Shown here piece after piece: positions 36,985 to 49,289 of a stretch of DNA of 64,000 bases. Origin of the DNA: Phocoena phocoena (taxonomy: Eukaryota; Chordata; Mammalia; Artiodactyla; Phocoenidae). The stretch lies in assembly GCF_963924675.1 (NCBI RefSeq), contig NC_089238.1, positions 22,859,815 through 22,923,814 on the forward strand. Reading direction: 5' to 3'. The translations under genes and the position numbers were made by a program. Below the pieces are notes generated by a model. The model ran no database searches. It worked only from the letters and a program-made list of their open reading frames with translations, and was not told the origin of the DNA. The number at the start of each line of letters is the position of its first letter. Positions within the stretch are counted from its first letter, which is position 1.

Positions 36985-37245
36985 TCTGCTTTTTATGGTT
37001 TCTTCAGGTGGGAAAATAAATCTGGTCTTTCATCATATTGCTTCTTGTTTAAAGGAAATTATAGATTCACATGCAGTTATAGGAAATACTACAGAGAGAG
37101 CCCTTATATACTTTGTCTAGTTTCCCCCAACAGTAAGATTCTGTAAAAGTAGAGTATAATTCCAGGATATTGATATGATACAATCCACCATGATCTTATT
37201 CAGGCATTTCATCATATTTTAGCATGTCAACCCCTGGCAAAAAAA
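36985..37245 (-). mobile_element. Probable L1 fragment
   Basis: 'attatagattcacatgcagttat', 'agtttcccccaacagtaag' and 'gatacaatccaccatgatc' are words of reversed old L1. Confidence 0.55.
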
Positions 37246-37259
37246 AAAAAAAAAGCTTT

Positions 37260-38555
37260 TGAAGAGACACTGCCCCCAAGATCTCACTAATGATGATCCT
37301 TGAATTAAGAATTATTCACCAAAAACCAGAAATGATTTTCAAATACCAGCAAGAATAAGTTCAGACAGAAAACTGTAATTCCATATGTAAAGAAGTCTAT
37401 TCTCCTACCGTTTTTCTTGCATAAAGCTTAGCTGTAGTGCTTTACATTCATGTATTTTTAAGATGCCTCATACTCTAGAATATAAACATTTTATCTAAAC
37501 TAATTAACACTAAGCTAACTAAAATTCTGGTAGAATTCTTTTTCTTCAGTAAAAATACTGAAAAAGCAGATCTCTAGCTTGTATTTAAGAGGAAAAAAAC
37601 TTTGATAACTGACTTCTAAATCACAACTGTTACTCCAGATACATCCAAGTCTATACTTTATTAAGTATATCATGTGGTTCTTTCTAATCACAAATAAAAA
37701 TGTTAATTTTTGAAAAGAGGAAAATATACTAGAGATAGGTATGTTTGTCATTTTTTCAGTTTATATCTTTGTTCAAATCAAATTCAAAGGTATCAATTCA
37801 TTTATTCAAAATTAAACATATCACCAAGAAAGTCATATATGCCTTCACTCAGAACTAGCAAAGACTGTTTTGGTTAAATGAGAAATGATACACAAACACT
37901 CACATTCAATTAATAGGTTGATTTCCATTACTTAATGAAAATGTTTAATGTAACATTCCTGCAACTGAGCTAATTATCTTCCAAGACAACAACAACAAGC
38001 AACTACTACCTCCACCAAATTCATTTATAAAAAGAGCTTCCTCTAGAAACAACTGTAAAATGGGTTGGACAAGTTGGATACTATTAATCCAAGTTAATTA
38101 CACTACAATTTGTACTCTGTATTAAAAATATTAATGACTTGCTGTAACACTGCATTTCCAGGATCTTCTTTTAATTCAAAGTATCACTTGCTAATAATAT
38201 CATTTGTGGGAACACTACATCAATTAATTCTTTGAATGTAGATTGTTTTTACATTTTTCTAAGTAAAACTGGAAACAAACAACAAGGAAAAAGTCCTTGT
38301 TTTATTTTGTTTCCTAGATTCAAAGGAGCTATAAAATAACCACATTATAAGTAAATCATTCCAATCCTTTATTACAAAGAGAACTGAAAATCACTGTCAG
38401 CAGACATATAATTCATAATGGGATTGCTCTGTGTCAAATAAAACATTCTCCAAATTTAAAAAAAAATCTGCTTTATAAGAAAACAAAAAACATACAAACA
38501 CACACCAAAAAACCCTAAGGTAATAATTAAAACAACATATACACAAAAAATACTA
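37260..38555. other. Intron 1 of copy B, unique sequence
   Basis: Diverged counterpart of copy A 7050-8640 ('gatgcctcatactctagaatataaac', 'tctggtagaattctttttctt'). Copy A's CHR-2 SINE at 7380 is absent. Confidence 0.6.
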
Positions 38556-38559
38556 AACA

Positions 38560-39420
38560 GAACAAATATTTTATGATTTCCCTTATATGAGTTAACTAGA
38601 ATAGACAAATTCATAGACAGAAAGTAGAACAGAGGTTACCAGGGGCTGGGGGGAGTGGGGAATGGGGAGTTATTGTTTAAGGGTACAGAGTTTCAGGTTG
38701 GAATAATAAGAAAAGTTCTAAGAAAAAAAAAAGGTCATGAAGAACCTAGGGGTAAGACGGGAATAGACACCTACTAGAGAAAGAAACGAAATTGAGCTAT
38801 TTGTAATGAGGTGGATAGATCTAGAGTCTGTCATACAGAGTGAAGTAAGTCAGAAAGAGAAAGACAAATACTGTATGCTAACACATATATATGGAATTTA
38901 AGAAAAAAAAAAAGTCACGAAGAACCTAGGGGTAAGACAGGAATAAAGACACAGACCTACTAGAGAACGGACTTGAGGATATGGGGAGGGGGAACGGTAA
39001 GCTATGACAAAGCGAGAGAGAGGCATGGACATATATACACTACCAAACGTAAGGTAGATAGCTAGTGGGAAGCAGCCGCATAGCACAGGGAGATCAGCTT
39101 GGTGCTTTGTGACTGCCTGGAGGGGTGGGATGGGGGGATGGGAGGGAGGGAGACGCAAGAGATATGGGAACATATGTATATGTATAACTGATTCACTTTG
39201 TTATGAAGCAGAAACTAACACACCATTGTAAAGCAATTATACCCCAATAAAGATGTTAAAAAAAAAAAAAAAGAAAAGTTCTGGAGAAGGTTGGTGGTGA
39301 TACTTATACAACACTGTGAATGTACTTAATGCCATTGACCTGTACACTTAAAAATGGTTAAAATGGTAAATTTTATGTTATGTAGATTTTATTAAAAATT
39401 TTTTAAATGCTAGAAGGCTA
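38560..39420 (+). mobile_element. L1 3' end with a younger L1 3' end inside
   Basis: An old L1 3' end (38560-38720 and 39273-39420) is interrupted by a younger truncated L1 (38722-39272, 'aagcagccgcatagcacaggg', 'aataaagatgtt' plus A-tail). The inner copy is flanked by aagaaaagttct on both sides. 'gaagaacctaggggtaagac' occurs twice within it (38738 and 38918), a local rearrangement. Confidence 0.82.
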
Positions 39421-39424
39421 GCAA

Positions 39425-39770
39425 TAATTTTGAATACTATACACTCATAACCAAGGTGACTTGGTCAACTCTGAGTTATATGAATAATAGATGTGACACA
39501 CCTTGGAAATGAAAAGCATAAATGATGTTGATGGATATTTCTCAACTTTGGCACTATTTTGTTTGTGACCAGTAACTTGCTGTGATGAGCTGTCCTCTGC
39601 ATAGTAGGATGTTTATCAGCATCCCTGGCCTCTTCCCAGTAGATGTCAGTAGCACTTCCCATCCAATTGTGACAACCAAAAATGTCTCCAGATTTTGCTG
39701 AATGTCCCCAGGGAAACACAATCACTCCTGGTTCAGGACTACTGGTTTAGATGATTCTGAACTACATTTT
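39425..39770 (+). mobile_element. MER-type DNA transposon fossil (hAT-like)
   Basis: 'ctgtcctctgcatagtaggatg', 'tcagcatccctggcctcttccc' and 'gacaaccaaaaatgtctccag' belong to a common non-autonomous mammalian DNA element. Confidence 0.65.
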
Positions 39771-40210
39771 TAATACAGGTCTGCAGAGAATTTTACAAAG
39801 AAACTGAAATATTCTACCTCTTTCCTGTTTATAGTATTTCTATAACTATGTTTCTAAATTTTTTAAAGGATAATATATTCAAATGGAAAAATTCCTTCAA
39901 ACTTTAAAGATTTTATATATTATGTATAAAATACATATAAAAACTTAATATACTTCAGGTATTGTAGAATCATCATAGTACTCATGCAATATTCTAATAT
40001 TCTTATTTGTTGTGTAGTCCAAAAAAAAAGTAAGAAACAAAACATGGCTTTCTGGTTTCCGATTTTTTTAACTTATATCTTAAAGAATTGTTTCTTAATC
40101 AAGTTTAGAAAAAAAAACTTCACCTTTAAAAACTTAGAAAACCTCTACTATAACATATTACTTTCTTCAGTTTTTTACTAAGAGAAAATAGCACATTTAA
40201 GAATCAACAT

Positions 40211-40420
40211 GGGCTTCCCTGGTGGCGCAGTGGTTGAGAGTCCGCCTGCCGATGCGGGGGACAAGGGTTCATGCCCCGGTCCGGGAAGATCCCACATGCC
40301 GTGGAGCGGCTGGGCCCGTGAGCCATGGCTGCTGAGCCTGCGCGTCCGGAGCCTGTGCTCCGCAACGGGAGAGGCCACAACAGAGAGAGGCCCGAGTACC
40401 GCAAAAAAAAAAAAAAAAAA
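40211..40420 (+). mobile_element. CHR-2 SINE, young
   Basis: 'gggcttccctggtggcgcag' to poly-A, flanked by aagaatcaaca at 40199-40209 and 40420-40430. Confidence 0.94.
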
Positions 40421-40437
40421 AGAATCAACAAGTTTGA

Positions 40438-40605
40438 GGGACTTCCCTGGTGGTCCAGTGGTTAAGACTCTGTGCTCCCAATGCAGGGGGCCCGGGTTTG
40501 ATCCCCGGTCAGGGAACTAGATCCCGCACGACACAACGAAGATCCCGCACGTGGCAACTAAGACCCAGCGCAGCCAAATAAATAAATAAATTTTTTTAAT
40601 AAATC
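40438..40605 (+). mobile_element. CHR-1-type SINE
   Basis: 'gggacttccctggtggtccag' to '(aata)n', with perfect 14-base duplication atcaacaagtttga at 40424-40437 and 40606-40619. Sits immediately after the CHR-2 at 40211. Confidence 0.94.
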
Positions 40606-41397
40606 ATCAACAAGTTTGATTAAATCCTCATGAATATTCCCTTAAGAATTTACATTAAAAATTGAAACAATGTGCTTCAATGTACATAATATTTGTTACA
40701 TTCAAAAGAATGTATGTAGCATAATTAGCTCTCTCCAAATGAAACTGAGCTCTTATAATGACAAAAACTTCTAGTTGTCCTTAGGTTTTCTTTTCACCTT
40801 TAAGCCAGCATATTAAAAAATAAGCATTTTTTTGTCCTGAAAGATTATTTCCTGCCAGGTGAAACAGATCAGGATTTACAATAGTTTCTGACCTGAAGAA
40901 ACTGGAAGATACTATGCATACAATGTAAACCTAAACTTTTACTCAATTAATCAGAACAAATGAAAATGTTTTAAATATTGAAATATTTTCTTCCAAAGTA
41001 AAATTACTCATGTCAGTTATGTCAGAACATAATAAATTTAATTTTAAGCTAAGAATTAGAGTTTAAATAGGTTTTCCTTACTTTGGAAAACCTCACCAAA
41101 TCCTTTTTATACTATATACTGGCAGTGTTTATTGGCACTGGAACAACATCAACTATATTTCTCTTGTTTAATCTTTCTCTGATCACATTTCCACCACTGT
41201 CCATAAACCATATTTGTATAAAACACAATACAGATTTGGTTGGTCCATAAGATTGCTCCCCAAACAATGTACTAACATCTCCTTTAAAAAAGGGGGGGGC
41301 TCTCCAGTTTTTACAAATTACTCATATTTAAAATAAGTATATATGTATATATTTTTTCTATCATTTTCTTTTAAAGACATATATGGTTGGTTAAGGA

Positions 41398-41648
41398 AGG
41401 CATCAGCAGACATTTTTTTGCACAGATTAGTAAATATTTTTGGCTTATGGGTCACATAACTGTTCATGTCTCATATTTTTCTTTTTCCTTTTTCTTAGTA
41501 ACTCTTTAAAAATGCAAAATATTTGATCTTAAAAAAAAATGCAAAAAACATTCTTAGCTTGTGGGTCCTACAAAAACAGGCCAGGAGCCAGATTTGGTGT
41601 GGGAGCCATATTTTTGCCTGAGAGCCATATTTTGCCCACCTCTGACTT
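41398..41648 (+). mobile_element. MER-type DNA transposon fossil
   Basis: 'agtaaatatttttggcttatggg' and 'acaggccaggagccagatttgg' to 'ccatattttgcccacctctga': an old non-autonomous mammalian element with an internal gap. Confidence 0.6.
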
Positions 41649-41965
41649 AAAGCAAAAAGTACAACATCGCATTGTTGAGTTTATAACATTTATAGATGTA
41701 ACAAAGATGATAACAATAGCAAAAATGACCAACCTTTCCAATTTGCCCAGGACTGAGGGACTTGCCCAGACACAGAACTTTCAGTGCTAAAACTAGGAAA
41801 TAAAACTTATCAGGAGATAAGCTGATCACTCTAATTATAGCACAAAGGCTAGGAGAAGTAAAGGGAACTAGATGGTTGCAAAATTCCTATATTTTTCCTG
41901 AACTAATCCAATATTGCCTCTAGACTGTGATAAGTTAGAGCTGCATAACGTAATTCCTAGAGCAA

Positions 41966-41966
<1 letters not shown>

Positions 41967-41998
<32 letters not shown>
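41967..41998. repeat. (CA)16 microsatellite
   Basis: Pure dinucleotide run of about 16 units. Confidence 0.97.
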
Positions 41999-42002
<4 letters not shown>

Positions 42003-42344
42003 CAAACAAATAAAGGTAAAAGGCCAATAGAGAAATTAAAACATAGTACCAATAACATGTAATTACGACAAAAGAGGGAGAACAAGAGAAACAGAAGAAT
42101 AAAAAGCTGATGAGACAGAAAACAAACAGCAAAAAACAAAATTAAATCCAAACATGTAAGTTACATCATATGTGAATGGATTAATTCTCCAATCAAAGGG
42201 CAGACATTGTCAGATGGATAACAAAGCAAAACCAACACTAAGCTGTTTACTTTAAATACAAAGAAACACACTTTGAATACAAAGACACTAACAGGTTAAA
42301 GGGAAAAAGTAAGAAAAAAGATACACCACCGTAAGATAATAGAA

Positions 42345-43110
42345 AAAATATATTGGTCTACCCCACCCTGCCTTACCAGTTCCTGGCAGGGAGCTTCTAA
42401 AACCCTCGTAATTTCCTAAGTGATAAGAACATTAGGAACATGTTTTGTTCTAATATTTGGTCATTGATCCCAGTTCCTAATACAGAGTTCCTAAATCCCT
42501 TGGAATTTCCTGGGTGATAGAGTGTCTTTTGTTCTAATGAGGTGAAAGACCAAGCCATGATTAGAAATTTGGAATTAGAAATTTGGAATTTTCAGCCCAA
42601 CCCCCAATTCTCCAGATGGAGTCAATGATCCATCATGTCTATGTGATGAAGCCTCCATAAAAATCCCAAAAGTACGGGGTTCAGAGATCTTCCAGTTTGG
42701 TCAACATATCTAAGTACTGGGAGAGTGATACATCCTAACTCTATGGGGATAAAAGTTCCTGTGCTCAGGCCCCTCCTAGACCTTGCCCTATGTGCCCTAT
42801 GTATCTCTTCATCTGGCTGTTCTTCTGTATCCTTTATCATATCCTTTATTACACAGTGTTTCCCTGAGTTTTGTGAGCTGGTCTAGGAAATAATCTAATC
42901 CAAGGGGATGGAGGTCATAGGAACCTCTGATTTGTAGCCAAGTCGGACAGAAGTTGTGGATAACCTGGGGACCTAATACTTGCAACTCCAGGTAGATAGT
43001 GTCAGAACTGAGTTAAACTGTAGGACATCCAGCTGGTGTCACAGAGAATTGCTTAGTATAGGAAAACCCCCTACACATCTGCTGTCAGAAGTGTTGTGAG
43101 TGTGGTAGTA
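42345..43110 (+). mobile_element. Probable ERV LTR fossil
   Basis: 'gtaatttcctaagtgataagaac', 'tgatgaagcctccataaaaatcc', 'agtgtttccctgagttttgtgag' and 'ggtgtcagaactg'-like words match a common old mammalian LTR. Ends not defined; family not named. Confidence 0.6.
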
Positions 43111-43140
43111 ACGGAAGAGTAAAGGAGAGGAAGAAGTGAG

Positions 43141-43204
43141 TTTTTCCTACTCAACCATGCGAACAATTTAAGTTTTTCCTACTCAACCATGCGAACAGTT
43201 TAAG
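43141..43204. repeat. 32-base tandem duplication
   Basis: Two adjacent copies of a 32-base unit (tttttcctactcaaccatgc...), differing at one base (aatttaag versus agtttaag). Confidence 0.95.
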
Positions 43205-44204
43205 AAGGTTAAACTGGCTGCAATAAAATCAGACAAAGCAAATTTCAAGGTAAGCAGCATTTACTGGAGACAAAGAGAGACATTTAATAACAGAAAGGTC
43301 AAAACATTAGGAAGATACAAAATTATAAATGTATAAGTGCTTAATGGTAGAGCTTCAAAATATATGAAACAAACATGGGGAGAACTAAAAAGAGAAGCAG
43401 TCAAATCCACAATCATAACTGGATATTTCTAGCACACTTCTCTCAGTAATTTATAGAACTAGACAAAAAAAATTTAGCAAAGATATCTGCATAACAATAT
43501 CAACCACCTTAACAAAATAGAAATTTATAGAATATTACACCCAACAGCAGAAAGAATGTATACTCCTTTTAAGTACACAAGGAACACTCAAAAAGGTGGA
43601 CTATATAATGGGCCATAAAACAATTCTTACAGATTTTAAAAGACTGAAATCTTCAAGAGATGTCATATGACCACAAAAGAATTAAACTGAAAATCAATAA
43701 AAATAAGATATCTAGAAAACCCCAAATAACTGGAATTTACTCTTTAAAAACAACAACAACAACAAAAACCCCACAGGTCAAAGAAGAAATCAAAAGGGAT
43801 ATTAGAAAATATTATAAGCTAAATGATAATGAAAACCCAACATATCAAAACTTGTGGGATGTGGTTAGTCAGTGTCCAGAGATAAATTTGTAACTTTAAA
43901 AGCTTATATTAGAAAAGAAAGGTCTAAAATTAATTTTCTTCATGAAGCTGGAAAAATAAGAGTAAATTAAAATCAAGTAGAAGGAAGGAAATAATAAAAG
44001 AGGAAATCAATGAAAAAGAAAACAGGCCATAGAGAAAAATCAAAATATTAGCAAATGGAATCCAACAATATATAAAAAACTAATCATATACCACAACCAA
44101 GAGGGATTTATCTCAGGTATGAAGGCTGGTTCAACACTCAAAAATCAAATAATGTAATCTATCACATCAACAGACTATAGAAAAATCACACAATCATATC
44201 AATA

Positions 44205-44527
44205 TAGGCATACCTCTGAGATAGTGCAGATTTAGTTCTAGATTACTACAATAAAGTGAATATAACAATAAAGTGAGTTAAATGAATTTTTTTGTTTCCC
44301 AGTGCATATAAAAGTAATGCTTACACTATACTGTAGTTTAGTAAGTGTGTAATACCATTATGTCTACAAAAACAATGTATATACCTTAATTAAAAAATAA
44401 TGCTGTTGGAAAAATGGCACTGACAGACTTGCTCAACACAGGGCTGCTGCAAACCTTCACTGTGTAAAAAATGCAGTTATCTGCAAAGTATTGTACAATA
44501 AAGTGCAATAAACAAGGTATGTCTGTA
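44205..44527 (-). mobile_element. Tigger1-related MITE
   Basis: Ends 'ggcatacctctgagat' and 'aaggtatgtctgta' are the Tigger1-type inverted repeats. About 320 bases, with no transposase. Flanked by TA within an L1. Confidence 0.75.
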
Positions 44528-45054
44528 GATGCAGAAAAAACATTTAACAAAAATCCAACACCCATTCATGATAAATGCTTTCTGTAAACAAGGAATAGAG
44601 GGGAACTTCCTCAACTTTATAGTAGATATCTACAAAAAACCTACAGGTAATATAATACTTAATGGTGGGAACCAAGAAGCATTCTTACTAAGATCAGGAA
44701 CAAGACAAGGATGTCCCCTCTCACCACTCCTTTTCAACATCATACTGGAAGTCCCAGCTAATGCAATAAGAAAAGGAAATAAAGGGCATACTGATTACGA
44801 AGGAATAAATAAAATTGTCTTTTTTGCAGATGACACGATTGTCTATGTAGAAATCCAAATGAATCAACGAAAAATCTCTTGAAATAAGCTACTGTAACAA
44901 GATTACAGGACACAAGGTTAATGCAAAAAAGCCAACTGCCTTCCTATATCCCAGGAATAAACAAATGGTATTTGAAATTAAAAGCACAATACCATTTATA
45001 ATTAGCATGGCAAAAAAATGCAATTCATTAAGTATAAACCTAATAAAATATGTA

Positions 45055-47338
45055 CAGTAAGTCCCCTACGTACGAACCTTCAAGTTGCAAACTTTCAAAG
45101 ACGTGAACGTGCATTCACATGTCCAATCATGTAAGTTAGTTCAACTGTCTGGCGTACATTGTCACGTGTGTGCATCCTCGACAAGTGGTTGTGCTTTTGT
45201 GTACTTTACAGTCCTGTATAGAGTACAGGAGTACAGGATCTTTATTTCAAGCCCAGGATGTCCAGAAGCAAGTGTAAAAGCAGCAGTGATGTAGCTGGTA
45301 CTGCTAAGAAGCGCCAAGCAATAATGATGGAAACAAAAGTGAAAATAATTGAGAGTGGAGCGAGGCAGTAAGATGGTAAACGCTCATTCTTATAAAATGA
45401 ATTGTTCAACCATCAGTGATTCTAAAGAACAAGGACAAGATCATGGAACATGTGAAGTCTGCTGTGCCAGTGATGTCAACAGTAATATTGAAGAAGCATG
45501 GTAAAGTGATAGAGGAGATGCAGAAATTTCTCAGTGTGTGGATGCAGGATCTGCATCAGTGTCAAGTCCCACTCAGCTTAATGTTGATTCAAGAGAAAGC
45601 TAAAAGGCTTTATGAAGACTTGAAGAAGAAACACAGTGAAGAATCAGAGGGCACATCTTTTAATGTCAGCCATGACTGGTTTCATCAGTTCAAGGCTAGA
45701 ACCAACCTTCACTGCACATAAAAGTAAGTGGTGAGGCAGCGAGTGCAGATACAGTAGCTGCCCAGGAACTTCCTGAAATGCTTTGAGAAATTATGGATGA
45801 AGGCGCATATTTACCCGAGGAGCTTTTTAACGTGGATGAGACAGGACTGTACTGGAAGAGGATGCCAGACCAAAGTTACATCAGTAAGAAGGAAAAGTTG
45901 ATGCCAGGCTATAAAGCAACAAAGGATACACTAATTCTGTTGTTTGGTGGCAATGCTTCTGGCGATATGAAGCTGAAGCCTCTCTTAGTTTATCATTCAG
46001 AGAACCCAAGAGCCCTTAAAAACATAGCCAAGGGCTCTCTTCCTGTTGTGTGATAAGAGTATCCCCAAAGCCTGGGTTACACAGGCCATTTGCCACGACT
46101 GGTTTTTCCACCACTTTATCCAGGAGGTAGTGAAATGTTGCTTGGAGAAGGACATCCCATTCAACATTCTTTTGCTGCTTGACAATGCTCCTGGCCAACC
46201 CCCATTCGTGGACAACTTTTATCCTAACGTCAAAGTAGTGCATCTGCCACTAAATACTATGTCGCTCACCCAACCTATGGACCAGGGAGTTATAGCAACT
46301 TTCAAGCAATATTATTTAGGTCACACTTTTTGTCAGGCGGTAAAGGCGAGTGACACGAATCAGGAACAACCTTGCAACAATTTTGGAAGGACTATAACAT
46401 CTACAAGGCCATAAAAAACATTAACTTTGCTTGGCATGAGGTTACGGTTATCATCATGAATGGGGTTTGGAAGAATCTTTGCCCACAGTTTGTTCACGAT
46501 TTTCGTGGGTTTGAAAAGGTGGATGAGAGTCCAAAGAGGTCGAAGCTGGAGCGAGATCTGCAAGACGACTTCATTGAACTCCTTGCTGAGCAACACAAGG
46601 AGCTTCCTAATGAAGACTTGATGGAATTGGAGGCCAAGAGAAAGAATGAAGAGAGACAAGAGGAAGAAGAAGTAACTGAAGAACCAAAGAGATTCACAAT
46701 GCAGGAAACGGCAAGGGGATTTTATTTGAGGAGGCACTGTTAGTTTTTGAGGCACAGGACCCAAATGTAGAATGGTACACAAAGGTTGCAGCAGCCGTTC
46801 AGAATGCTATCCAGTGCTATCGTGTCATCTATGACAAGGAAAAAAGAGCTACTACCCAAACATCACCGGATTGTTTCTTCAAGAAGGTACATAGAATTGA
46901 ATCCAGCAAAGAACCAGAACCTGTGCCATCACCGTCAGGCATGAGTGAAATTGCAGCTTGTCCTCCATCTCCTATTGCTTATAATCCTTCAGCTCTACCA
47001 TCTCCTCCCTCCTCTCCCTCCTCCAGCCAGCAACTCTTCTCGCCTGTTCACTCAATACAAGCCCCTGTATCCCAGCTGTTGTACTGCACTACTGTACTTT
47101 TCAAGGTACTGTACTGTAAGATTTAAAATGTTTTCTTTATTTTTTGTGTTTGTTTTTTATGTATTATTGTGTGAAAAGTATTATCAACCTATTACAGTAC
47201 AATACTATATAGCTGACTGTGCTAGTTGGGTACCTAGGCTAACTCTGTTGGACTTAATGAACAAATGAGACTTTTAAACGCACTCGGAACAGAATGCACT
47301 CTTGGAATGGAACTCGTTCATAGGTAGGGGACTTACTG
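45055..47338 (+). mobile_element. Near-full-length Tigger (pogo-type) transposon, TIGD1-like, inactive
   Basis: 2284 bases bounded by inverted ends 'cagtaagtcccctacgtacg' and 'taggtaggggacttactg', with TA target duplication at 45053-45054 and 47339-47340. It carries most of a pogo-family transposase close to human TIGD1. In order: an MSRSKCKSSSDVAG start at 45257 with an early stop, the HTH region (45416-45721), NVDETGLYWKRMPD with the first catalytic Asp (45823), LLLLDNAPGQPP (about 46170), PMDQGVIATF (about 46275), and an acidic C-terminus (EEEEVTEEPKRF). Several frameshifts and stops split it into five frames, so it is dead. It interrupts an L1 cleanly. Confidence 0.93.
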
Positions 47339-49289
47339 TACAAGATCCATATTAGGAAAACTACAAAACTATAATGAACAAAATCAAAGAACTAAAATAT
47401 ATGGATATTCCATGTTCATGGATAAAGAGACTCAATATTGTCAAGATGTCAGTTCTTCCCAATTGATCTAAAGAGTCAATGAAATCCCAATCAAAAGCCC
47501 GTCATGTTACTTTGTGGATATCGACAAACAGATTCTAAACTTTACATGTAGAGACAAAAGACCCAGAATAGCCAACCAAACATGTAAGGAGGAGAACAAA
47601 GTTGGAGGCTTACTATAAAGCTACAGTAACTAAGATAGTGTGATACTGGTGAAAGAACAAATAAATCAATGGAACAGAAATAAAGGGCCTAGAAATAGAC
47701 ACACATAAATCAGTCAACTGAACTTTGACAAAGGAGCAAAGGCAATACAATGGATCAAAGATGGTCTTTTCAACAAATGTCTAGTTAGAACAACGAGACA
47801 CCCATATGAAAACAACAACAAATGGAATCTAGACACAGATCTTACATCCTTCACAAAAATTAACTCAAAATGGATCACAGACCTAAATGTAAAACACAAA
47901 ACTATAAACTAAAAGATAACATAAGATAAAATCTAGATGACTTTGGGTTTGGTGATTACTTTTTACATATGACACCAAAGGCACAATCATGAAAGAAAGA
48001 ACTGATAAGCTGAGTTTCATTAAAATTAAAATTTTCTGCTCTACAAAATATACTTTCAAGAAAATGAAAAGACCAAGCCACAGACTGGGAGAAAAGATTT
48101 GCAAGAGACATATCTGACAAAGGACTGCTATCCAAAATATACAAAAAACTCTTACAACTCAACAATAAGAAAAATAACCCAATTTTTTTTAAAGGGCCAA
48201 AGACCTTAAAAGACATGTCACCAAGAGCATTTAAGCATATGAAAAGATGCTCCACATCATATGTCATCAGGGAAATGCTAACTAAAACAATGAGATTCCC
48301 GTACACACTTATTAGAATGGCCAAAATCTGGAACACTGACAACACCAAAGTCTGACAAGGATGTGAAGCAACAGGAACTCTCATTGCTGGTGGGAATGCA
48401 AAATGCCACAGACACTTTGGAAGACAGTTTGGCAGTTTCTTATATAACTAAACATACTGTTATCTTACAACCCAGCAATCTTGCTCCTTGATATTTACCT
48501 GAAAGAGTTGAAAACTTATATCCACACAAAAACCTGCACACAATGTTTACAACAGCTTAATTCATAATTGCCAAAACTTGGAAGAAACCAAGCTGTCCCT
48601 CTGTAGGTAAATGGATAAATAAACTGTGGAACTTGCAGAAAATGGAATATTATTCAGTGTTTAAAAAAAAAAAAAAAAAAAAGGCTATCCAGCCCTGAAA
48701 AGACATGGAGGAAGCTTAAATGTGTATTACTAAGTGAAAGAAGCCAATCTGAAAAGGTTACACACTGCATGATTCCAACTATACGACATTCTGGAAAAGG
48801 CAAAACTATGGAAATGGTAAAAAGATCAGTGGTTCCCAGGGAGGAGGGGGAGGGAGGGATGAACAGGCAAAGCACAGAGGATTTTTAGGGCAGTGAGAAT
48901 ACTCAGTGATACTGTAATGGTGGATACATGTTTTGTCCACACATGGAATGTACAACACCAAGAGTGAAGCATAATGTAAACTATGGACTTCAGATGACAA
49001 TGGTGTGTCAATGTAGGGTTATCAATTTTAACAAATTTACCAGTCTGGTGGAGGATGTTGATATGGGGGAGGCTATGCATGTGTGGGGGCAGAGGGTATA
49101 TGGGAAATCTCTGTACCCTCTTCTCAATTTTGTTGTGAACCTAAAACTGCTGTAAATAAATAAACAAAGACTTATTGTGTGATCATTTCACAATATATAC
49201 AAACATCAATTCATTATATTGTACACCTGAAACTAATATGCTATAACTAATACATAAAACTAATATAACATTATATCAATTATACCTTA

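Larger units (their letters stand above)
41930..49190 (+). mobile_element. L1 (ORF2 to 3' end), plus strand, with insertions
   Basis: A long old L1. 43200-44200 and 44528-45054 cover the reverse transcriptase; 44529-44882 keeps the RSGTRQGCPLSPLLFNIILE region and an FADD catalytic motif. 47341-49190 covers the C-terminal part and 3' UTR. Interrupted by an LTR-like element (42345-43110), a Tigger-related MITE (44205-44527) and a full Tigger (45055-47338). Many stops; not functional. Confidence 0.82.

Noticed and set aside
46360..46782. 140-codon minus-strand frame
   Set aside because: Shadow of the Tigger transposase on the plus strand.
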